DNA from: Chryseobacterium sp. ISL-80
Lineage (GTDB): Bacteria > Bacillota > Bacilli > Bacillales > Cytobacillaceae
Assembly (NCBI GenBank): GCA_018613055.1
Contig: JAGGQZ010000001.1
Span: 174,720-238,719 of the forward strand
Direction of reading: 5' to 3'
Length of the DNA stretch: 64,000 nt
The notes under the pieces are model-generated. The model saw only the letters and a program-made list of their open reading frames with translations. It was not told the DNA's origin and did not search any database. Below, piece by piece: positions 35,075 to 45,935 of the stretch. The translations under genes were made by a program, and so were the position numbers. Position 1 is the first letter of the stretch, and the number at the start of each line of letters is the position of its first letter.

Positions 35075-35863
35075 ATGAAGCAAAGAATCATTACAGCAGT
35101 CATAGCAGCAGCTATTTTTCTTCCAATCGTGATCTTCGGAGGCTGGCCATTCATCGCAATGGTATATTTAATAGCTTCCGTTGCCTTATATGAAGCGCTA
35201 AAAATGAAACAGTTAAATCTTTTTTCGGTTCCGGGAATTCTTTCCCTGGTCCTGTTATGGATTTTCCTGATTCCGAGTCAGTACAGCGGCTTTCTAAATG
35301 AGTTTGATTATACTAAATTGGAGCTTTTCTTCCTTGGAGTACTATTGTTTTTGACTTATACTGTCATTACTAAAAATCGATTCACATTTGAAGATGTTGC
35401 ATTTTCGATTATGTCGACTCTTTATGTCGGACTTGGTTTTTACTTCTTTATTGAAACACGTGAAGCAAGCCTGATTTATGTATTTTATTCGCTGTTCATC
35501 ATTTGGGCGACTGATTCAGGTGCGTATTTTATCGGAAGGGCAATTGGCAAACATAAGCTTTGGCCGGAAATCAGCCCAAACAAGACGACAGAGGGCTTTT
35601 TTGGAGGGATCGTATCCGCGCTTATCGTTGCTCTGTTGTTCAGCATATTCGGTGATATGGAAGTATCGGCTATCATCCTGTTGACTGCGACTGCTTTCTT
35701 ATCTGTTTTTGGACAAATAGGCGATCTTGTCGAGTCTGCGCTGAAACGCCATTATAATGTCAAGGACTCAGGCAACATCCTCCCTGGACATGGCGGCATG
35801 CTAGACAGGTTTGACAGTCTGCTGTTTGTCTGGCCATTAATCCACTTATTCCATCTGTTGTGA
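35075..35863 (+). CDS. cdsA: Phosphatidate cytidylyltransferase
   Basis: CdsA (262 aa) makes CDP-diacylglycerol from CTP and phosphatidic acid in the membrane, the branch point of phospholipid synthesis. About seven hydrophobic segments are visible, and the C-terminal signature 'KDSGNILPGHGGMLDRFDSL' is diagnostic; 'SPNKTTEGFFGGIVSAL' and 'FGQIGDLVESALKRHYNVKD' precede it. It starts 19 bases after uppS. dxr follows after 81 bases without a visible terminator. Confidence 0.96.
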   Translation: MKQRIITAVIAAAIFLPIVIFGGWPFIAMVYLIASVALYEALKMKQLNLFSVPGILSLVLLWIFLIPSQYSGFLNEFDYTKLELFFLGVLLFLTYTVITKNRFTFEDVAFSIMSTLYVGLGFYFFIETREASLIYVFYSLFIIWATDSGAYFIGRAIGKHKLWPEISPNKTTEGFFGGIVSALIVALLFSIFGDMEVSAIILLTATAFLSVFGQIGDLVESALKRHYNVKDSGNILPGHGGMLDRFDSLLFVWPLIHLFHLL

Positions 35864-35944
35864 TTAATCTAAGATGGAACCTAAAAGCATGATCGTTCCG
35901 GGTGTGGACATTTACCCGTTGAAGATATTAGGAGTGAAAGAATA

Positions 35945-37087
35945 GTGAAAAGAATCAGCTTGTTGGGTGCGACGGGATCGATTGGGATCCAGACACTTGA
36001 AGTCATCAGGGAGCACCCCGAGGAGTTTAAACTTGTTTCAATGTCTGCTGGCCGGAACATAGAGCTAAGCAGGAAAATCATCAAAGAATTTCAGCCAGAA
36101 CTGGTTTCAGTACAGGAAAAGGACGATGCCGACCGGTTAAAGTCAGAGTTTCCATCGGTCAAAATAGTGCATGGACTGGCTGGGCTTGAAGAAACAGCGG
36201 TCTTTAACAAGGCTGATGTCCTGGTAAATGCTGTCCTTGGCAGTGTAGGGTTAAGGCCGACTCTTGAAGCAATCCGTTCAGGCAAAACCATCGCGATTGC
36301 CAATAAAGAAACGCTTGTTACCGCCGGCCATATCGTCATGGAAGAAGCAAAACGCCATAAAGTGGCCATCCTTCCGGTCGACAGTGAACATTCTGCTATC
36401 TTCCAGGCTTTACAGGGAGAAAAAGAAAAAAATATTGAACGTTTGATCCTTACAGCATCAGGCGGAAGCTTCAGGGACCGGACAAGGGAAGAACTGCATG
36501 GGGTGACAAAATCAGATGCTTTGAACCATCCCAACTGGTCGATGGGAGCAAAAATAACGATTGATTCCGCCACAATGATGAACAAAGGTTTAGAGGTCAT
36601 CGAAGCGCACTGGCTATTTTCTCTTCCGTATGACGATATTTCTGTTCTCCTCCACCGGGAGAGCATCATCCATTCGATGGTTGAATTCCATGATACCAGT
36701 ATCATCGCCCAGCTCGGGACACCAGATATGAAAGTGCCGATTCAGTATGCTCTTACATACCCAGACCGGCTGCCGCTTGTGTCAGGAAAGAGACTGAACC
36801 TGGCCGAAATAGGAAGGCTTCACTTTAAGGATATGGATCTTGAACGATTCCGGTGCCTAAAGTTTGCTTATAATGCCGGACGGGCAGGAGGAACGATGCC
36901 TGCGGTGATGAACGCGGCAAACGAAGCAGCTGTTGCTGCCTTTTTAGAGGACAGAATCACTTTCCTCCAAATTGAAGACTTGATAGAGAAAGCAATGGAA
37001 CATCATGGCATCATTGAAACTCCAGACCTCGAAACAATTCAAGAGGTTGACAGAGAGACAAGAAACTTTGTAAATTCGCTAGTATAA
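35945..37087 (+). CDS. dxr: 1-deoxy-D-xylulose 5-phosphate reductoisomerase
   Basis: Dxr (380 aa) converts DXP to MEP, the first committed step of the MEP isoprenoid pathway, using NADPH and a divalent metal. The NADPH motif '[20 protein letters not shown]' is at the N-terminus; '[20 protein letters not shown]', the metal-binding '[19 protein letters not shown]' and [16 protein letters not shown] follow, then '[20 protein letters not shown]'. It starts at GTG with TTAGGAGTGAAAGAATA upstream. The product supplies precursors used by UppS. Confidence 0.96.
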   Translation: MKRISLLGATGSIGIQTLEVIREHPEEFKLVSMSAGRNIELSRKIIKEFQPELVSVQEKDDADRLKSEFPSVKIVHGLAGLEETAVFNKADVLVNAVLGSVGLRPTLEAIRSGKTIAIANKETLVTAGHIVMEEAKRHKVAILPVDSEHSAIFQALQGEKEKNIERLILTASGGSFRDRTREELHGVTKSDALNHPNWSMGAKITIDSATMMNKGLEVIEAHWLFSLPYDDISVLLHRESIIHSMVEFHDTSIIAQLGTPDMKVPIQYALTYPDRLPLVSGKRLNLAEIGRLHFKDMDLERFRCLKFAYNAGRAGGTMPAVMNAANEAAVAAFLEDRITFLQIEDLIEKAMEHHGIIETPDLETIQEVDRETRNFVNSLV

Positions 37088-37139
37088 AGGTGAATCTTAC
37101 AAAGTGGATTCTTATCCTTAAAAAAGGTGGTTAGATAAT

Positions 37140-38402
37140 TTGAATACAGTTATTGCCTTCATTGTCATTTTTGGCGCCCTCGTATTCTTCCATGAACTTG
37201 GGCATCTGATATTCGCCAAACGGGCCGGCATCCTTTGCCGGGAATTTGCGATTGGATTCGGGCCTAAAGTCTTCTCGCACAAGAAAAATGAAACGGTTTA
37301 TACGGTCCGTCTCCTCCCCATCGGCGGTTTTGTGAGAATGGCTGGCGAAGACCCGGAAATGATTGAAATCAAGCCAGGGCACAGAGTAGGTTTGCTTTTT
37401 AATAAGAATGATGAAGTTCAAAAAATCATCCTTACGAACAAGGACAAGTATCCTGATGCGAGGATCATCGAAGTTGAAAAAGCGGATATTGAACACGAGC
37501 TTTTTATTAAAGGTTATGAGGAAGGAGAGGACGACAGCCAGCTGAAATCCTTTCCTGTCAGTAAAACAGCGGTACTTGTCGAGAATGGTGTAGAGACACA
37601 GATTGCGCCATTTGACAGGCAGTTCGCATCAAAAACCCTTGGCCAAAGAACAATGGCGATCTTCGCAGGACCGATGATGAATTTTATCCTGGCAATGGTG
37701 ATTTTCATTATCCTTGCTTTGTTTCAGGGGATTCCTTCAGACGAACCAGTACTGGGCAAGCTTACACCTGATGGCAGTGCCCTTAAAGCGGGTCTGCAGG
37801 AAGGGGATGTAGTCAACAGCATTGAAGGCTCAGAAGTTTCAAGCTGGCAGGATGTTGTGGAAATCATCCGCAAAAACCCTGGAAATGAACTTGATTTCTC
37901 GATCAACCGTGAAGGACAAAGCATGGAATTGCCGGTTACACCTGAAGTGAAAGACGTAGAAGGTGAAAAAATCGGCTTGATTGGTGTATACAGCCCTGTA
38001 GAAAAATCACCATTAAAGTCAATCTCGTATGGCGTCAAGGAAACATATTTCTGGACAACTGAAATTTTCTCCATGTTAGGGAAACTCTTGACTGGCCAAT
38101 TTTCGATTGACGCTTTATCGGGCCCTGTAGGAATCTATGTGTCCACCGATACTGTGGCTAAGTCAGGAATTTTCTATTTAATGAAATGGGCTGCGATCCT
38201 AAGCATCAACCTCGGGATCATGAACTTGCTTCCATTCCCAGCTTTGGATGGCGGCAGGCTGACCTTCTTTGCGGTTGAAGCGCTTAGAGGAAAACCGATC
38301 GACAAGCAAAAAGAAGGAATGGTCCACTTCATTGGCTTTGCGTTATTGATGCTGCTGATGCTCGTGGTCACATGGAATGATATTCAAAGGTTTTTCCTGT
38401 AA
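37140..38402 (+). CDS. rseP: Site-2 intramembrane zinc protease RseP/RasP
   Basis: This 420-aa membrane protease (RasP in B. subtilis) cleaves anti-sigma factors, the cell-division protein FtsL and signal-peptide remnants within the membrane. The zinc motif HELGH is in 'IFGALVFFHELGHLIFAKRA' in the first helix; a PDZ domain spans about residues 190-275 ('GSALKAGLQEGDVVNSIEGS'), and the third zinc ligand lies in 'MNLLPFPALDGGRLTFFAVE'. It starts at TTG 37140 after AAAAAGGTGG. A strong terminator follows. Confidence 0.95.
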   Translation: MNTVIAFIVIFGALVFFHELGHLIFAKRAGILCREFAIGFGPKVFSHKKNETVYTVRLLPIGGFVRMAGEDPEMIEIKPGHRVGLLFNKNDEVQKIILTNKDKYPDARIIEVEKADIEHELFIKGYEEGEDDSQLKSFPVSKTAVLVENGVETQIAPFDRQFASKTLGQRTMAIFAGPMMNFILAMVIFIILALFQGIPSDEPVLGKLTPDGSALKAGLQEGDVVNSIEGSEVSSWQDVVEIIRKNPGNELDFSINREGQSMELPVTPEVKDVEGEKIGLIGVYSPVEKSPLKSISYGVKETYFWTTEIFSMLGKLLTGQFSIDALSGPVGIYVSTDTVAKSGIFYLMKWAAILSINLGIMNLLPFPALDGGRLTFFAVEALRGKPIDKQKEGMVHFIGFALLMLLMLVVTWNDIQRFFL

Positions 38403-38425
38403 AAAAAGATGGTTGGATATGAACT

Positions 38426-38461
38426 TCCTGCCCGGGATTAATCGGGCAGGAACATTTTTTC
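38426..38461 (+). terminator. Terminator after rseP
   Basis: TTCCTGCCCG (38426-38435) pairs with CGGGCAGGAA (38444-38453), loop GGATTAAT, then CATTTTTT. It lies between rseP and proS. Confidence 0.92.
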
Positions 38462-38498
38462 AAAGAGAGATGAAATAATCATAATGAGGTGTTAATCT

Positions 38499-40202
38499 AT
38501 GAAGCAAAGTATGTCGCTTATTCCTACTTTAAGAGAAGTACCAGCTGACGCAGATGTAAAAAGCCATCAGCTTTTGCTAAGAGCCGGCTTCATCCGTCAA
38601 AATGCCAGCGGTATATATACATACATGCCTTTAGGGCGAAAGGTCCTGCAAAAAGTAGAGGCAATCATCAGGGAAGAAATGAACCATGCCGGTGCGGCTG
38701 AGTTATTCATGCCTGCGCTCCAGCAAGCGGAACTATGGCAGGAATCCGGCCGCTGGTATTCTTATGGTCCAGAGCTAATGAGACTGAAGGACAGGAATGA
38801 TCGTGAGTTTGCCCTTGGCGCGACCCATGAAGAGGTCATCACCAGCCTTGTGCGTGATGAAGTAAAGTCTTATAAGCGCTTGCCGCTGACACTTTATCAG
38901 ATCCAAACAAAATTCCGTGACGAAAAGCGACCAAGATTCGGACTCCTTCGCGGCCGTGAATTCATCATGAAGGATGCTTATTCCTTCCATGCAACCCAGG
39001 AAAGTCTGGATGAAGTATATGAACGCATTTTTCAGGCATATTCCAATGTGTTCCGGCGTTGTGGCCTGAATTTTCGTGCAGTCATTGCTGATTCGGGAGC
39101 AATGGGAGGAAAAGACACCCATGAGTTCATGGTTCTTTCAGATATTGGAGAGGATACAATTGCCTACTCTGATACATCCAATTATGCTGCGAACATCGAA
39201 ATGGCTCCAGTCACTGCAGTGTACGAAAAGAGCTGCGAACCGGCTAAAGAGCTGGAAAAAGTCCGCACAGAAGGCAAGAAGACAATCGAAGAAGTTTCAG
39301 GTTTCCTGAATGTCGAAGAGAAAGATTGCATCAAGTCTCTGCTGTTCAAAGTAGATGATCGCTTTGTGCTTGTTTTGGTACGTGGGGACCATGAAGTGAA
39401 CGATATCAAACTGAAAAATTATTATGGAGCTGCGATTGTTGAATTAGCAGATACCAATACGACTAATGAAGTACTTGGCTGCTCTGTTGGCTCCCTGGGA
39501 CCAATAGGCGTGGATGGCGTAGAGGTCATCGCAGATCATGCTGTTGAAGCTATCGTCAACGGTGTCTGTGGCGCTAATGAAGAAGATTACCATTATACAA
39601 ATGTGAATCCTGAACGTGACTTCAAGAATACAGCCTATATTGACCTTCGCTTTATTAAAGAAGGAGATCCATCTCCAGACGGACAGGGAACGATCGTTTT
39701 CGCAAAGGGAATCGAAGTAGGCCATGTATTCAAGCTAGGCACAAGGTATAGCGAATCGATGAATGCTGAAATCCTTGATGAAAACGGAAGGTCAAAGCCA
39801 ATGATCATGGGCTGCTATGGTATCGGGGTATCTCGTACAATGGCAGCAGTTGCCGAGCAATTCAATGATGAAAGCGGACTTGTATGGCCAACGAATATTT
39901 CTCCATTCGACGTCCATCTGATCGCTGTGAACATGAAAGACAGTGCACAGGCAGAACTGGCTGAAGACCTGTATTCCAGCCTGCAGCATGCAGGAATGGA
40001 AATCCTGATGGATGACCGACAGGAGCGCCCAGGAGTGAAATTCGCTGATTCGGACCTCATTGGTTTGCCTGTAAGAGTCACCGTCGGCAAGAAAGCCAGT
40101 GAAGGAATCGTCGAAGTCAAAATCCGCAAAAACGGCGAAATGCAGGAAGTGCACAAAGATGATCTGGCGAATACACTGAAAAACATTTTGAAAGAACTAT
40201 AA
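38499..40202 (+). CDS. proS: Prolyl-tRNA synthetase (bacterial type, with editing domain)
   Basis: ProS (567 aa) charges tRNA-Pro and clears mischarged Ala. Class II motifs are present: motif 1 around '[20 protein letters not shown]', motif 2 '[20 protein letters not shown]', and motif 3 '[20 protein letters not shown]'. Between motifs 2 and 3 lies the long INS editing domain (about residues 230-390), typical of the bacterial form. The C-terminal anticodon-binding domain follows. AATGAGGTGTTAATCT precedes the ATG; a terminator follows the stop. Confidence 0.97.
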   Translation: MKQSMSLIPTLREVPADADVKSHQLLLRAGFIRQNASGIYTYMPLGRKVLQKVEAIIREEMNHAGAAELFMPALQQAELWQESGRWYSYGPELMRLKDRNDREFALGATHEEVITSLVRDEVKSYKRLPLTLYQIQTKFRDEKRPRFGLLRGREFIMKDAYSFHATQESLDEVYERIFQAYSNVFRRCGLNFRAVIADSGAMGGKDTHEFMVLSDIGEDTIAYSDTSNYAANIEMAPVTAVYEKSCEPAKELEKVRTEGKKTIEEVSGFLNVEEKDCIKSLLFKVDDRFVLVLVRGDHEVNDIKLKNYYGAAIVELADTNTTNEVLGCSVGSLGPIGVDGVEVIADHAVEAIVNGVCGANEEDYHYTNVNPERDFKNTAYIDLRFIKEGDPSPDGQGTIVFAKGIEVGHVFKLGTRYSESMNAEILDENGRSKPMIMGCYGIGVSRTMAAVAEQFNDESGLVWPTNISPFDVHLIAVNMKDSAQAELAEDLYSSLQHAGMEILMDDRQERPGVKFADSDLIGLPVRVTVGKKASEGIVEVKIRKNGEMQEVHKDDLANTLKNILKEL

Positions 40203-40209
40203 TCAGAAG

Positions 40210-40237
40210 GCGGATCCTTTATCAGGGTCCGCTTTTT
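40210..40237 (+). terminator. Terminator of proS
   Basis: GCGGATCCT (40210-40218) pairs with AGGGTCCGC (40224-40232) with one G-T wobble, loop TTATC, then TTTTT. Confidence 0.9.
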
Positions 40238-40318
40238 CATTTTAATCGATTATAGCTATACTTTGAGAGATTAATGAAATTAGAGCTTGTTTAAAGAAAT
40301 TAATAATATATAAGAGAA

Positions 40319-40495
40319 TAGTTCTTCCTGTCCTGCGGGATCAGCTGGTCAGGTGAGACCCCGCGGACGCCAACGGCGGCGTGGAGGCTCACCGCCAGCC
40401 AGGAAGAATTGCCTTTTGAAAAAGCCGGCTGTTGGGCTTTTTCATTATTCTTCCAGCGGATAACGAAGCGCCCGGAACGGAAATCAACAGCCCCC
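40319..40495. repeat. Bacillus-type intergenic palindromic repeat between proS and polC
   Basis: A long GC-rich nested palindrome: TTCTTCCTG (40322-40330) with CAGGAAGAA (40400-40408), GCTGG (40344-40348) with CCAGC (40395-40399), GGTGAG (40352-40357) with CTCACC (40388-40393), ACGCC (40367-40371) with GGCGT (40378-40382). A second hairpin GAAAAAGCC (40418-40426) / GGCTTTTTC (40435-40443) follows, then GCCCGGAACGGAAATCAAC. The phrases AGGTGAGACCCCGC, GGAGGCTCACCGCC and GGAACGGAAATCAAC recur in intergenic repeats of many Bacillus-like genomes. It is much richer in GC than its surroundings. The region 40238-40318 shows nothing notable. Confidence 0.75.
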
Positions 40496-40603
40496 TTCCT
40501 ACCTCGACTAAGTGAAAAAACGTTATTTTTGTCTTTGTTTTAACCACTCGAGTTTAGTTGTAAGGAATGCAATGATTAATCGAAATGGAAATATCAAACA
40601 CGG

Positions 40604-40632
40604 GTAACGGCGCAACCATTTTATGTTATAAT
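40604..40632 (+). promoter_or_regulatory. Extended -10 promoter of polC
   Basis: TGTTATAAT (40624-40632) is a perfect -10 with TGn extension; the -35 region (about 40604-40609, GTAACG) is weak. It lies about 105 bases before polC. A small hairpin CGGGC (40680-40684) / GCCCG (40691-40695) is in the leader. Confidence 0.6.
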
Positions 40633-40736
40633 AACCTTTGCTATTAAACACTAAATGATAAAACTAAAACAGTTTTCAACGGGCCATTTCGCCCGATAGA
40701 TAGAAATAAAGCTTTTCAGATGGGAGAGAAATAAAC

Positions 40737-43700
40737 ATGAGTGATCTTTCGTCAGGGAAAAAAGAAAGGTTTCAGCTCCTGCTGCAGCAGCTGCAGCTTA
40801 CAGAAGATGCCATTGTCACCCAATTCCAAAATGCTGAAATTGACAGGGTCATAATTGAAAAGCAGGCAAGGAAATGGCATTTCTTTTTCCAATTTGAAAG
40901 AATCATTCCTAGTCAGCTTTTTAGCAGCTTTGCAGGAAAACTCGAGCAGACCTTTTCACATATTGCAAAGATATCCTACTCGGTGAAAGTGCTGGAGCAG
41001 GCAATCAGCGAACAGCAAATCCTTGATTACTGGAAGATGTGCATAAAGGAAATTGATGGGATTGCACCTCCGTTATTGAAGCTCCTGAATGAACAGGTAC
41101 CAAAAGTTCAGGGGACAAAAATCATTCTAACAGCCAGGAATGAAGCTGAAGGACTTGCTCTTAAAAGGAAATACGGGGTCATTATTGCTGAGATCTACCA
41201 GGGTTTCGGTTTTCCGCCATTGATAGTGGATACTGTTGTCAGTGAAGATAGCAGTTCGGATGAATATGAAAAATTCATGAAGGCAAAAGAGAAGGAAGAC
41301 CAGGAACGCGGATTGATGGCGATGATTGAAATGCAGAAGAAGGAAGCAGAAAAAGCCCAGGGGGATGGACCAGCTCAGGATGGGCCAGTAACCATCGGCC
41401 TGACGATCAAAGATGATGCTGATTTCCGCAAGCTTGAGGACATCATTGATGAAGAGCGCCGCGTAGCTGTCGAAGGATATGTATTCTTCGCCGAGACCAA
41501 AGAGCTTCGCAGCGGCAGGACGCTTCTGACCTTCAAGATTACCGATTACACCAGCTCCATCATGGTAAAAATGTTCTCGCGAGATAAGGAAGACGCCGCT
41601 ATTTACCAGCGCATTTCAAAAGGGATGTGGCTAAAGGTAAGAGGAAGCATCCAAAACGACACCTTTGTTCGCGATCTTGTCATGATTGGAAATGACGTGA
41701 ATGAAATCAAGCCTAAAGGAAGAATTGATTCTGCGCCAGAAGGCGAAAAAAGAGTCGAGCTTCACCTTCACAGTCCAATGAGCCAGATGGATGCAGTGAC
41801 TCCTGTCAGCGCACTGGTCGCCCAGGCAGCAAAGTGGGGACACAAAGCCGTTGCGATTACAGACCATGCAGTCGTCCAATCTTACCCGGAGGCATATGGA
41901 GCCGGGAAGAAAAATGATATCAAAATCCTTTATGGTGTAGAAATCAACCTTGTGGATGATGGGGTGCCGATTGCGTATAATGACGCTCATCGAGTGCTGG
42001 CTGATGATACGTATGTCGTTTTTGACGTCGAAACAACAGGTCTTTCAGCTGTATATGATACGATTATTGAACTTGCCGCTGTCAAAATCCGCGGCGGTGA
42101 AATCATCGACCGGTTCGAATCGTTCGCAAATCCACACCATCGGTTGTCGGCCACGACGATCAACCTAACCGGCATCACGGATGATATGGTCCGAAATGCA
42201 CCGGAGGTAAGTGAAGTCCTGCAAAAGTTCCATGAGTGGACAGCAGACAGTGTTCTTGTTGCCCACAACGCATCATTCGATATGGGCTTCCTGAATGTCG
42301 GCTATAAAAAGATTGGTATAGGAAAAGCTCCAAATCCGGTAATTGATACACTGGAATTAGGCCGCTTCCTGTATCCTGATATGAAGAACCATAGATTGAA
42401 TACCCTTGCCAAAAAGTTCGATATTGAATTGACACAGCATCACCGTGCGATTTATGATGCCGAAGCGACCGGGTACCTATTGTTGAAAATGCTAAAGGAT
42501 GCCGCTGAAAAGGGACTGGAATACCATGACCAGCTGAATGACAATATGGGTCAGGGGAAAGCTTTCCAAAGAGCTCGTCCATATCACGCCACATTGCTGG
42601 CTAAAAATGAAGTCGGTTTGAAAAACATCTTCAAGCTGGTTTCGATTTCTCATATTGATTATTTTTACAGAGTGCCAAGAATTCCGCGTTCGTTGCTGAA
42701 TAAGCATCGCGAAGGGATCTTGATTGGTTCCGGATGCGACAAAGGGGAAGTTTTTGAAGGCATGATGCAAAAAGGTCCAGAAGAGGTCGAAGAGGCAGCG
42801 CAGTTCTATGACTATCTTGAAGTCCACCCAAAAGCAGTTTATGCCCACTTGCTGGAGCTGGAATTAGTCAGGGACCAGAAAGCACTCGAGGATATTATTA
42901 CAAATATCGTCAAGCTTGGAGAGAAACTGGACTTGCCGGTAGTTGCTACAGGAAATGTCCATTACTTAAATGAAAATGATAAGATCTACCGCAAAATTCT
43001 CGTAAATTCCCAGGGCGGTGCTAATCCACTGAACCGGCATGAGCTTCCTGACGTTCATTTCAGGACCACGAATGAAATGCTGGACGCCTTTAAGTTTTTG
43101 GGAGAGGAAAAAGCGAAAGAAATTGTCGTTGAAAATACGAACAAGGTTGCTGATATGATCGATGTTATCAAACCGATCAAAGACGATCTTTACACGCCAA
43201 AAATTGAAGGCGCCGATGAAGAAATGCGCAGCATGAGCTATGGAATGGCCCGAAGCATCTATGGGGATGACCTTCCTGAAATCGTAGAGGCACGCCTTGA
43301 AAAAGAACTGAAGAGTATCATAGATAATGGATTTGCTGTTATCTATTTGATTTCTCATAAACTCGTTAAAAAATCTTTGGATGATGGCTATCTCGTAGGT
43401 TCCCGTGGATCAGTCGGTTCTTCTTTCGTTGCGACAATGACTGAAATCACGGAAGTCAACCCGCTGCCGCCGCACTATGTATGCCCTAAGTGCAAGAAAT
43501 CTGAGTTCTTCAATGATGGTTCGGTCGGTTCAGGTTTTGACCTTCCTGACAAGGACTGCCCGGATTGCGGTATAAAATATAAAAAGGACGGTCACGACAT
43601 TCCGTTTGAAACCTTCCTTGGATTTAAAGGGGACAAGGTTCCCGATATCGACTTGAACTTCTCGGGTGAATACCAGCCGCGTGCCCATAACTATACGAAA

Positions 43701-45062
43701 GTCCTGTTTGGTGAGGATTATGTTTACCGCGCTGGAACAATTGGGACAGTTGCGGATAAAACAGCGTATGGTTATGTAAAAGGCTATCAGGGTGACAATA
43801 ACCTCAATCTGAGGGGGGCGGAAATAGACCGTCTCGCATCTGGCTGTACTGGTGTCAAACGAACAACCGGACAGCACCCTGGCGGAATCATTGTTGTGCC
43901 GGATTACATGGATATTTTTGATTTTTCGCCGATCCAATTCCCGGCAGACAGCAGCACTTCCGAATGGAAAACGACTCACTTTGATTTCCATTCAATTCAC
44001 GATAACTTGTTAAAGCTGGATATTCTCGGTCACGATGACCCGACCGTAATCAGGATGCTTCAGGATTTAAGCGGAATCGACCCTAAGACAATTCCGACGG
44101 ATGATCCTGAGGTGATGAAGATTTTCAGCGGTACAGAATCTATCGGTGTTACAGCGGAACAAATCATGTCGAAGACTGGATCGCTGGGGATTCCGGAATT
44201 TGGTACGCGCTTTGTACGCCAGATGCTTGAGGATACGAAGCCGACGACATTCTCGGAGCTTGTCCAGATCTCCGGCCTTTCCCATGGAACGGACGTTTGG
44301 CTCGGCAATGCCCAGGAATTGATCCATAACAATATCTGTAACCTTAGCGAGGTAATTGGCTGCCGTGATGATATCATGGTTTACCTGATCTATCAGGGCC
44401 TTGAGCCGGCATTCGCCTTTAAAATCATGGAATCTGTCCGTAAAGGTAAAGGCCTGACGGATGAAATGGAAGAGGAAATGCGGAAGAACAAGGTGCCTGA
44501 ATGGTATATTGATTCTTGTAAAAAGATCAAGTACATGTTCCCTAAAGCCCACGCAGCTGCCTACGTTCTGATGGCTGTCAGGATCGCGTATTTCAAAGTG
44601 CACCATCCGCTCATGTACTATGCAGCATACTTCACAGTCAGAGCAGATGATTTCGATGTAGACGCGATGGTCCGTGGATCAGAAAGTATCCGAGCAGTCA
44701 TCGAGGAAATCAACGCCAAAGGGCTTGATGCTTCGACAAAAGAGAAGAACTTGATGACCGTAATGGAACTGGCACTTGAAATGTGTGAACGCGGATTTGG
44801 GTTCGCAAAAGTAGATTTGTACAAATCAAGTGCAACAGAATTCATCATAGAAGGCGATAAATTGATTCCGCCATTCAATGCGATCCCTGGACTCGGTACA
44901 AACGCTGCGATCAATATTGTCAATGCGCGTCAACAGGGAGAATTCCTGTCAAAAGAAGACCTCCAGCAGCGCGGAAAGATCTCAAAAACAATCCTGGAAT
45001 ATCTCGACAATCATGGCTGCCTGGAAGGAATGCCTGACCAGAACCAATTGTCATTATTCTAA
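40737..45062 (+). CDS. polC: DNA polymerase III subunit alpha, Gram-positive type PolC
   Basis: PolC (1441 aa) is the main replicative polymerase. Domains in order: N-terminal domain; OB fold (about 235-320); PHP domain starting '[20 protein letters not shown]', interrupted by a DEDDh proofreading exonuclease with '[20 protein letters not shown]' (about residue 427), '[12 protein letters not shown]' and '[15 protein letters not shown]'; a four-cysteine zinc site (CPKC ... CPDCG, about 915-950); polymerase palm with the catalytic '[12 protein letters not shown]' (about 968); and fingers, '[12 protein letters not shown]'. GGGAGAGAAATAAAC precedes the ATG. Length agrees with the B. subtilis protein. 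Confidence 0.98.
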   Translation: MSDLSSGKKERFQLLLQQLQLTEDAIVTQFQNAEIDRVIIEKQARKWHFFFQFERIIPSQLFSSFAGKLEQTFSHIAKISYSVKVLEQAISEQQILDYWKMCIKEIDGIAPPLLKLLNEQVPKVQGTKIILTARNEAEGLALKRKYGVIIAEIYQGFGFPPLIVDTVVSEDSSSDEYEKFMKAKEKEDQERGLMAMIEMQKKEAEKAQGDGPAQDGPVTIGLTIKDDADFRKLEDIIDEERRVAVEGYVFFAETKELRSGRTLLTFKITDYTSSIMVKMFSRDKEDAAIYQRISKGMWLKVRGSIQNDTFVRDLVMIGNDVNEIKPKGRIDSAPEGEKRVELHLHSPMSQMDAVTPVSALVAQAAKWGHKAVAITDHAVVQSYPEAYGAGKKNDIKILYGVEINLVDDGVPIAYNDAHRVLADDTYVVFDVETTGLSAVYDTIIELAAVKIRGGEIIDRFESFANPHHRLSATTINLTGITDDMVRNAPEVSEVLQKFHEWTADSVLVAHNASFDMGFLNVGYKKIGIGKAPNPVIDTLELGRFLYPDMKNHRLNTLAKKFDIELTQHHRAIYDAEATGYLLLKMLKDAAEKGLEYHDQLNDNMGQGKAFQRARPYHATLLAKNEVGLKNIFKLVSISHIDYFYRVPRIPRSLLNKHREGILIGSGCDKGEVFEGMMQKGPEEVEEAAQFYDYLEVHPKAVYAHLLELELVRDQKALEDIITNIVKLGEKLDLPVVATGNVHYLNENDKIYRKILVNSQGGANPLNRHELPDVHFRTTNEMLDAFKFLGEEKAKEIVVENTNKVADMIDVIKPIKDDLYTPKIEGADEEMRSMSYGMARSIYGDDLPEIVEARLEKELKSIIDNGFAVIYLISHKLVKKSLDDGYLVGSRGSVGSSFVATMTEITEVNPLPPHYVCPKCKKSEFFNDGSVGSGFDLPDKDCPDCGIKYKKDGHDIPFETFLGFKGDKVPDIDLNFSGEYQPRAHNYTKVLFGEDYVYRAGTIGTVADKTAYGYVKGYQGDNNLNLRGAEIDRLASGCTGVKRTTGQHPGGIIVVPDYMDIFDFSPIQFPADSSTSEWKTTHFDFHSIHDNLLKLDILGHDDPTVIRMLQDLSGIDPKTIPTDDPEVMKIFSGTESIGVTAEQIMSKTGSLGIPEFGTRFVRQMLEDTKPTTFSELVQISGLSHGTDVWLGNAQELIHNNICNLSEVIGCRDDIMVYLIYQGLEPAFAFKIMESVRKGKGLTDEMEEEMRKNKVPEWYIDSCKKIKYMFPKAHAAAYVLMAVRIAYFKVHHPLMYYAAYFTVRADDFDVDAMVRGSESIRAVIEEINAKGLDASTKEKNLMTVMELALEMCERGFGFAKVDLYKSSATEFIIEGDKLIPPFNAIPGLGTNAAINIVNARQQGEFLSKEDLQQRGKISKTILEYLDNHGCLEGMPDQNQLSLF

Positions 45063-45097
45063 TGGAGGTCCATCTGGACAAATTCTTTTAGATGAAT

Positions 45098-45129
45098 AAA
45101 ATAGACTCCGTTTACGGGGTCTATTTTTA
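45098..45129 (+). terminator. Terminator of polC
   Basis: AAAATAGACTCCG (about 45097-45110) pairs with CGGGGTCTATTTT (45115-45127) around TTTA, followed by T residues. Confidence 0.9.
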
Positions 45130-45183
45130 TTAAATAAAAATCATGGGCTAACTGCATGAAATCAGCGTTAAGACACCCTTTGT

Positions 45184-45212
45184 TTGCAATAAATATCTGG
45201 TTATGTTATATT
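45184..45212 (+). promoter_or_regulatory. SigA promoter of the rimP-nusA-infB operon
   Basis: TTGCAA (45184-45189), exactly 17 bases, then TATATT (45207-45212) preceded by TGT (extended -10). The best SigA promoter in the window by eye. Confidence 0.75.
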
Positions 45213-45247
45213 TTTATTGGAAATACTAAGGATAACTCTGGCAGAGG

Positions 45248-45270
45248 AGAGTGGGGCAACCCGCTCTTTC
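45248..45270 (+). other. GNRA-loop hairpin in the rimP leader
   Basis: AGAGTGGG (45248-45255) pairs with CCCGCTCT (45260-45267) with a GCAA tetraloop, followed by TTTC. It starts about 30 bases after the predicted transcription start. It could be a weak attenuator; NusA, made from this operon, acts on such hairpins. Confidence 0.55.
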
Positions 45271-45345
45271 TTGTTTGTTAAGCACTTTTTCGTGGGATAA
45301 TAACCAAAAAAGTATGAACTCATGTTATGTCAAAGGAGGGATTTT

Positions 45346-45816
45346 ATGAGCAAGGTTACAGAAACAGTGGAAGAGCTAGTAACTCCCATCTTAAATGAAA
45401 ATAACTTGGAATTAGTAGACATTGAATACGTCAAAGAGGGAAAGAACTGGTTCCTGCGCGTATACATTGATAAGGACAACGGTATTGATATCGAGGAATG
45501 CGGCATCGTCAGTGAGCGCCTTAGCGAGAAGCTTGATGCCATTGATCCAATCCCGCATAACTACTTTTTGGAAGTTTCCTCACCAGGTGCAGAACGCCCT
45601 TTGAAAAAGGAAAAAGATTATCAAAAAGCCATCGGCAAGAATGTCTTTATAAAGACGTATGAACCAATTGATGGGGAAAAGGCGTTTGAGGGGATCTTGA
45701 CCGATTATAATGGTGAAACCGTAACTGTGGAAATGAAGATCAAAACCCGTAAGAAAACAGTTCAAATACCTTTTGATAAGATTGCCAGCGCAAGGCTTGC
45801 AGTCACTTTTTCATAA
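45346..45816 (+). CDS. rimP: Ribosome maturation factor RimP
   Basis: RimP (156 aa) binds pre-30S particles and assists early assembly. The N-terminal domain contains '[20 protein letters not shown]' and '[20 protein letters not shown]', both conserved; the C-terminal domain has an SH3-like fold. AAGGAGGGATTTT shows that ATG 45346 is the start, not the ATG at 45322. First gene of the operon with nusA; the 119-base gap to nusA shows no terminator. Confidence 0.96.
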   Translation: MSKVTETVEELVTPILNENNLELVDIEYVKEGKNWFLRVYIDKDNGIDIEECGIVSERLSEKLDAIDPIPHNYFLEVSSPGAERPLKKEKDYQKAIGKNVFIKTYEPIDGEKAFEGILTDYNGETVTVEMKIKTRKKTVQIPFDKIASARLAVTFS

Positions 45817-45935
45817 TCTGTCCAGAAATATCTTCAGTTAAATATTTAAAAGGCCGATTTGGATTATTCAGGTTACATAGTTTCTGAAAAAAGCCTTAAA
45901 AAGATGGGTAGTTAAAAAAGGGGGATTTATATCTC

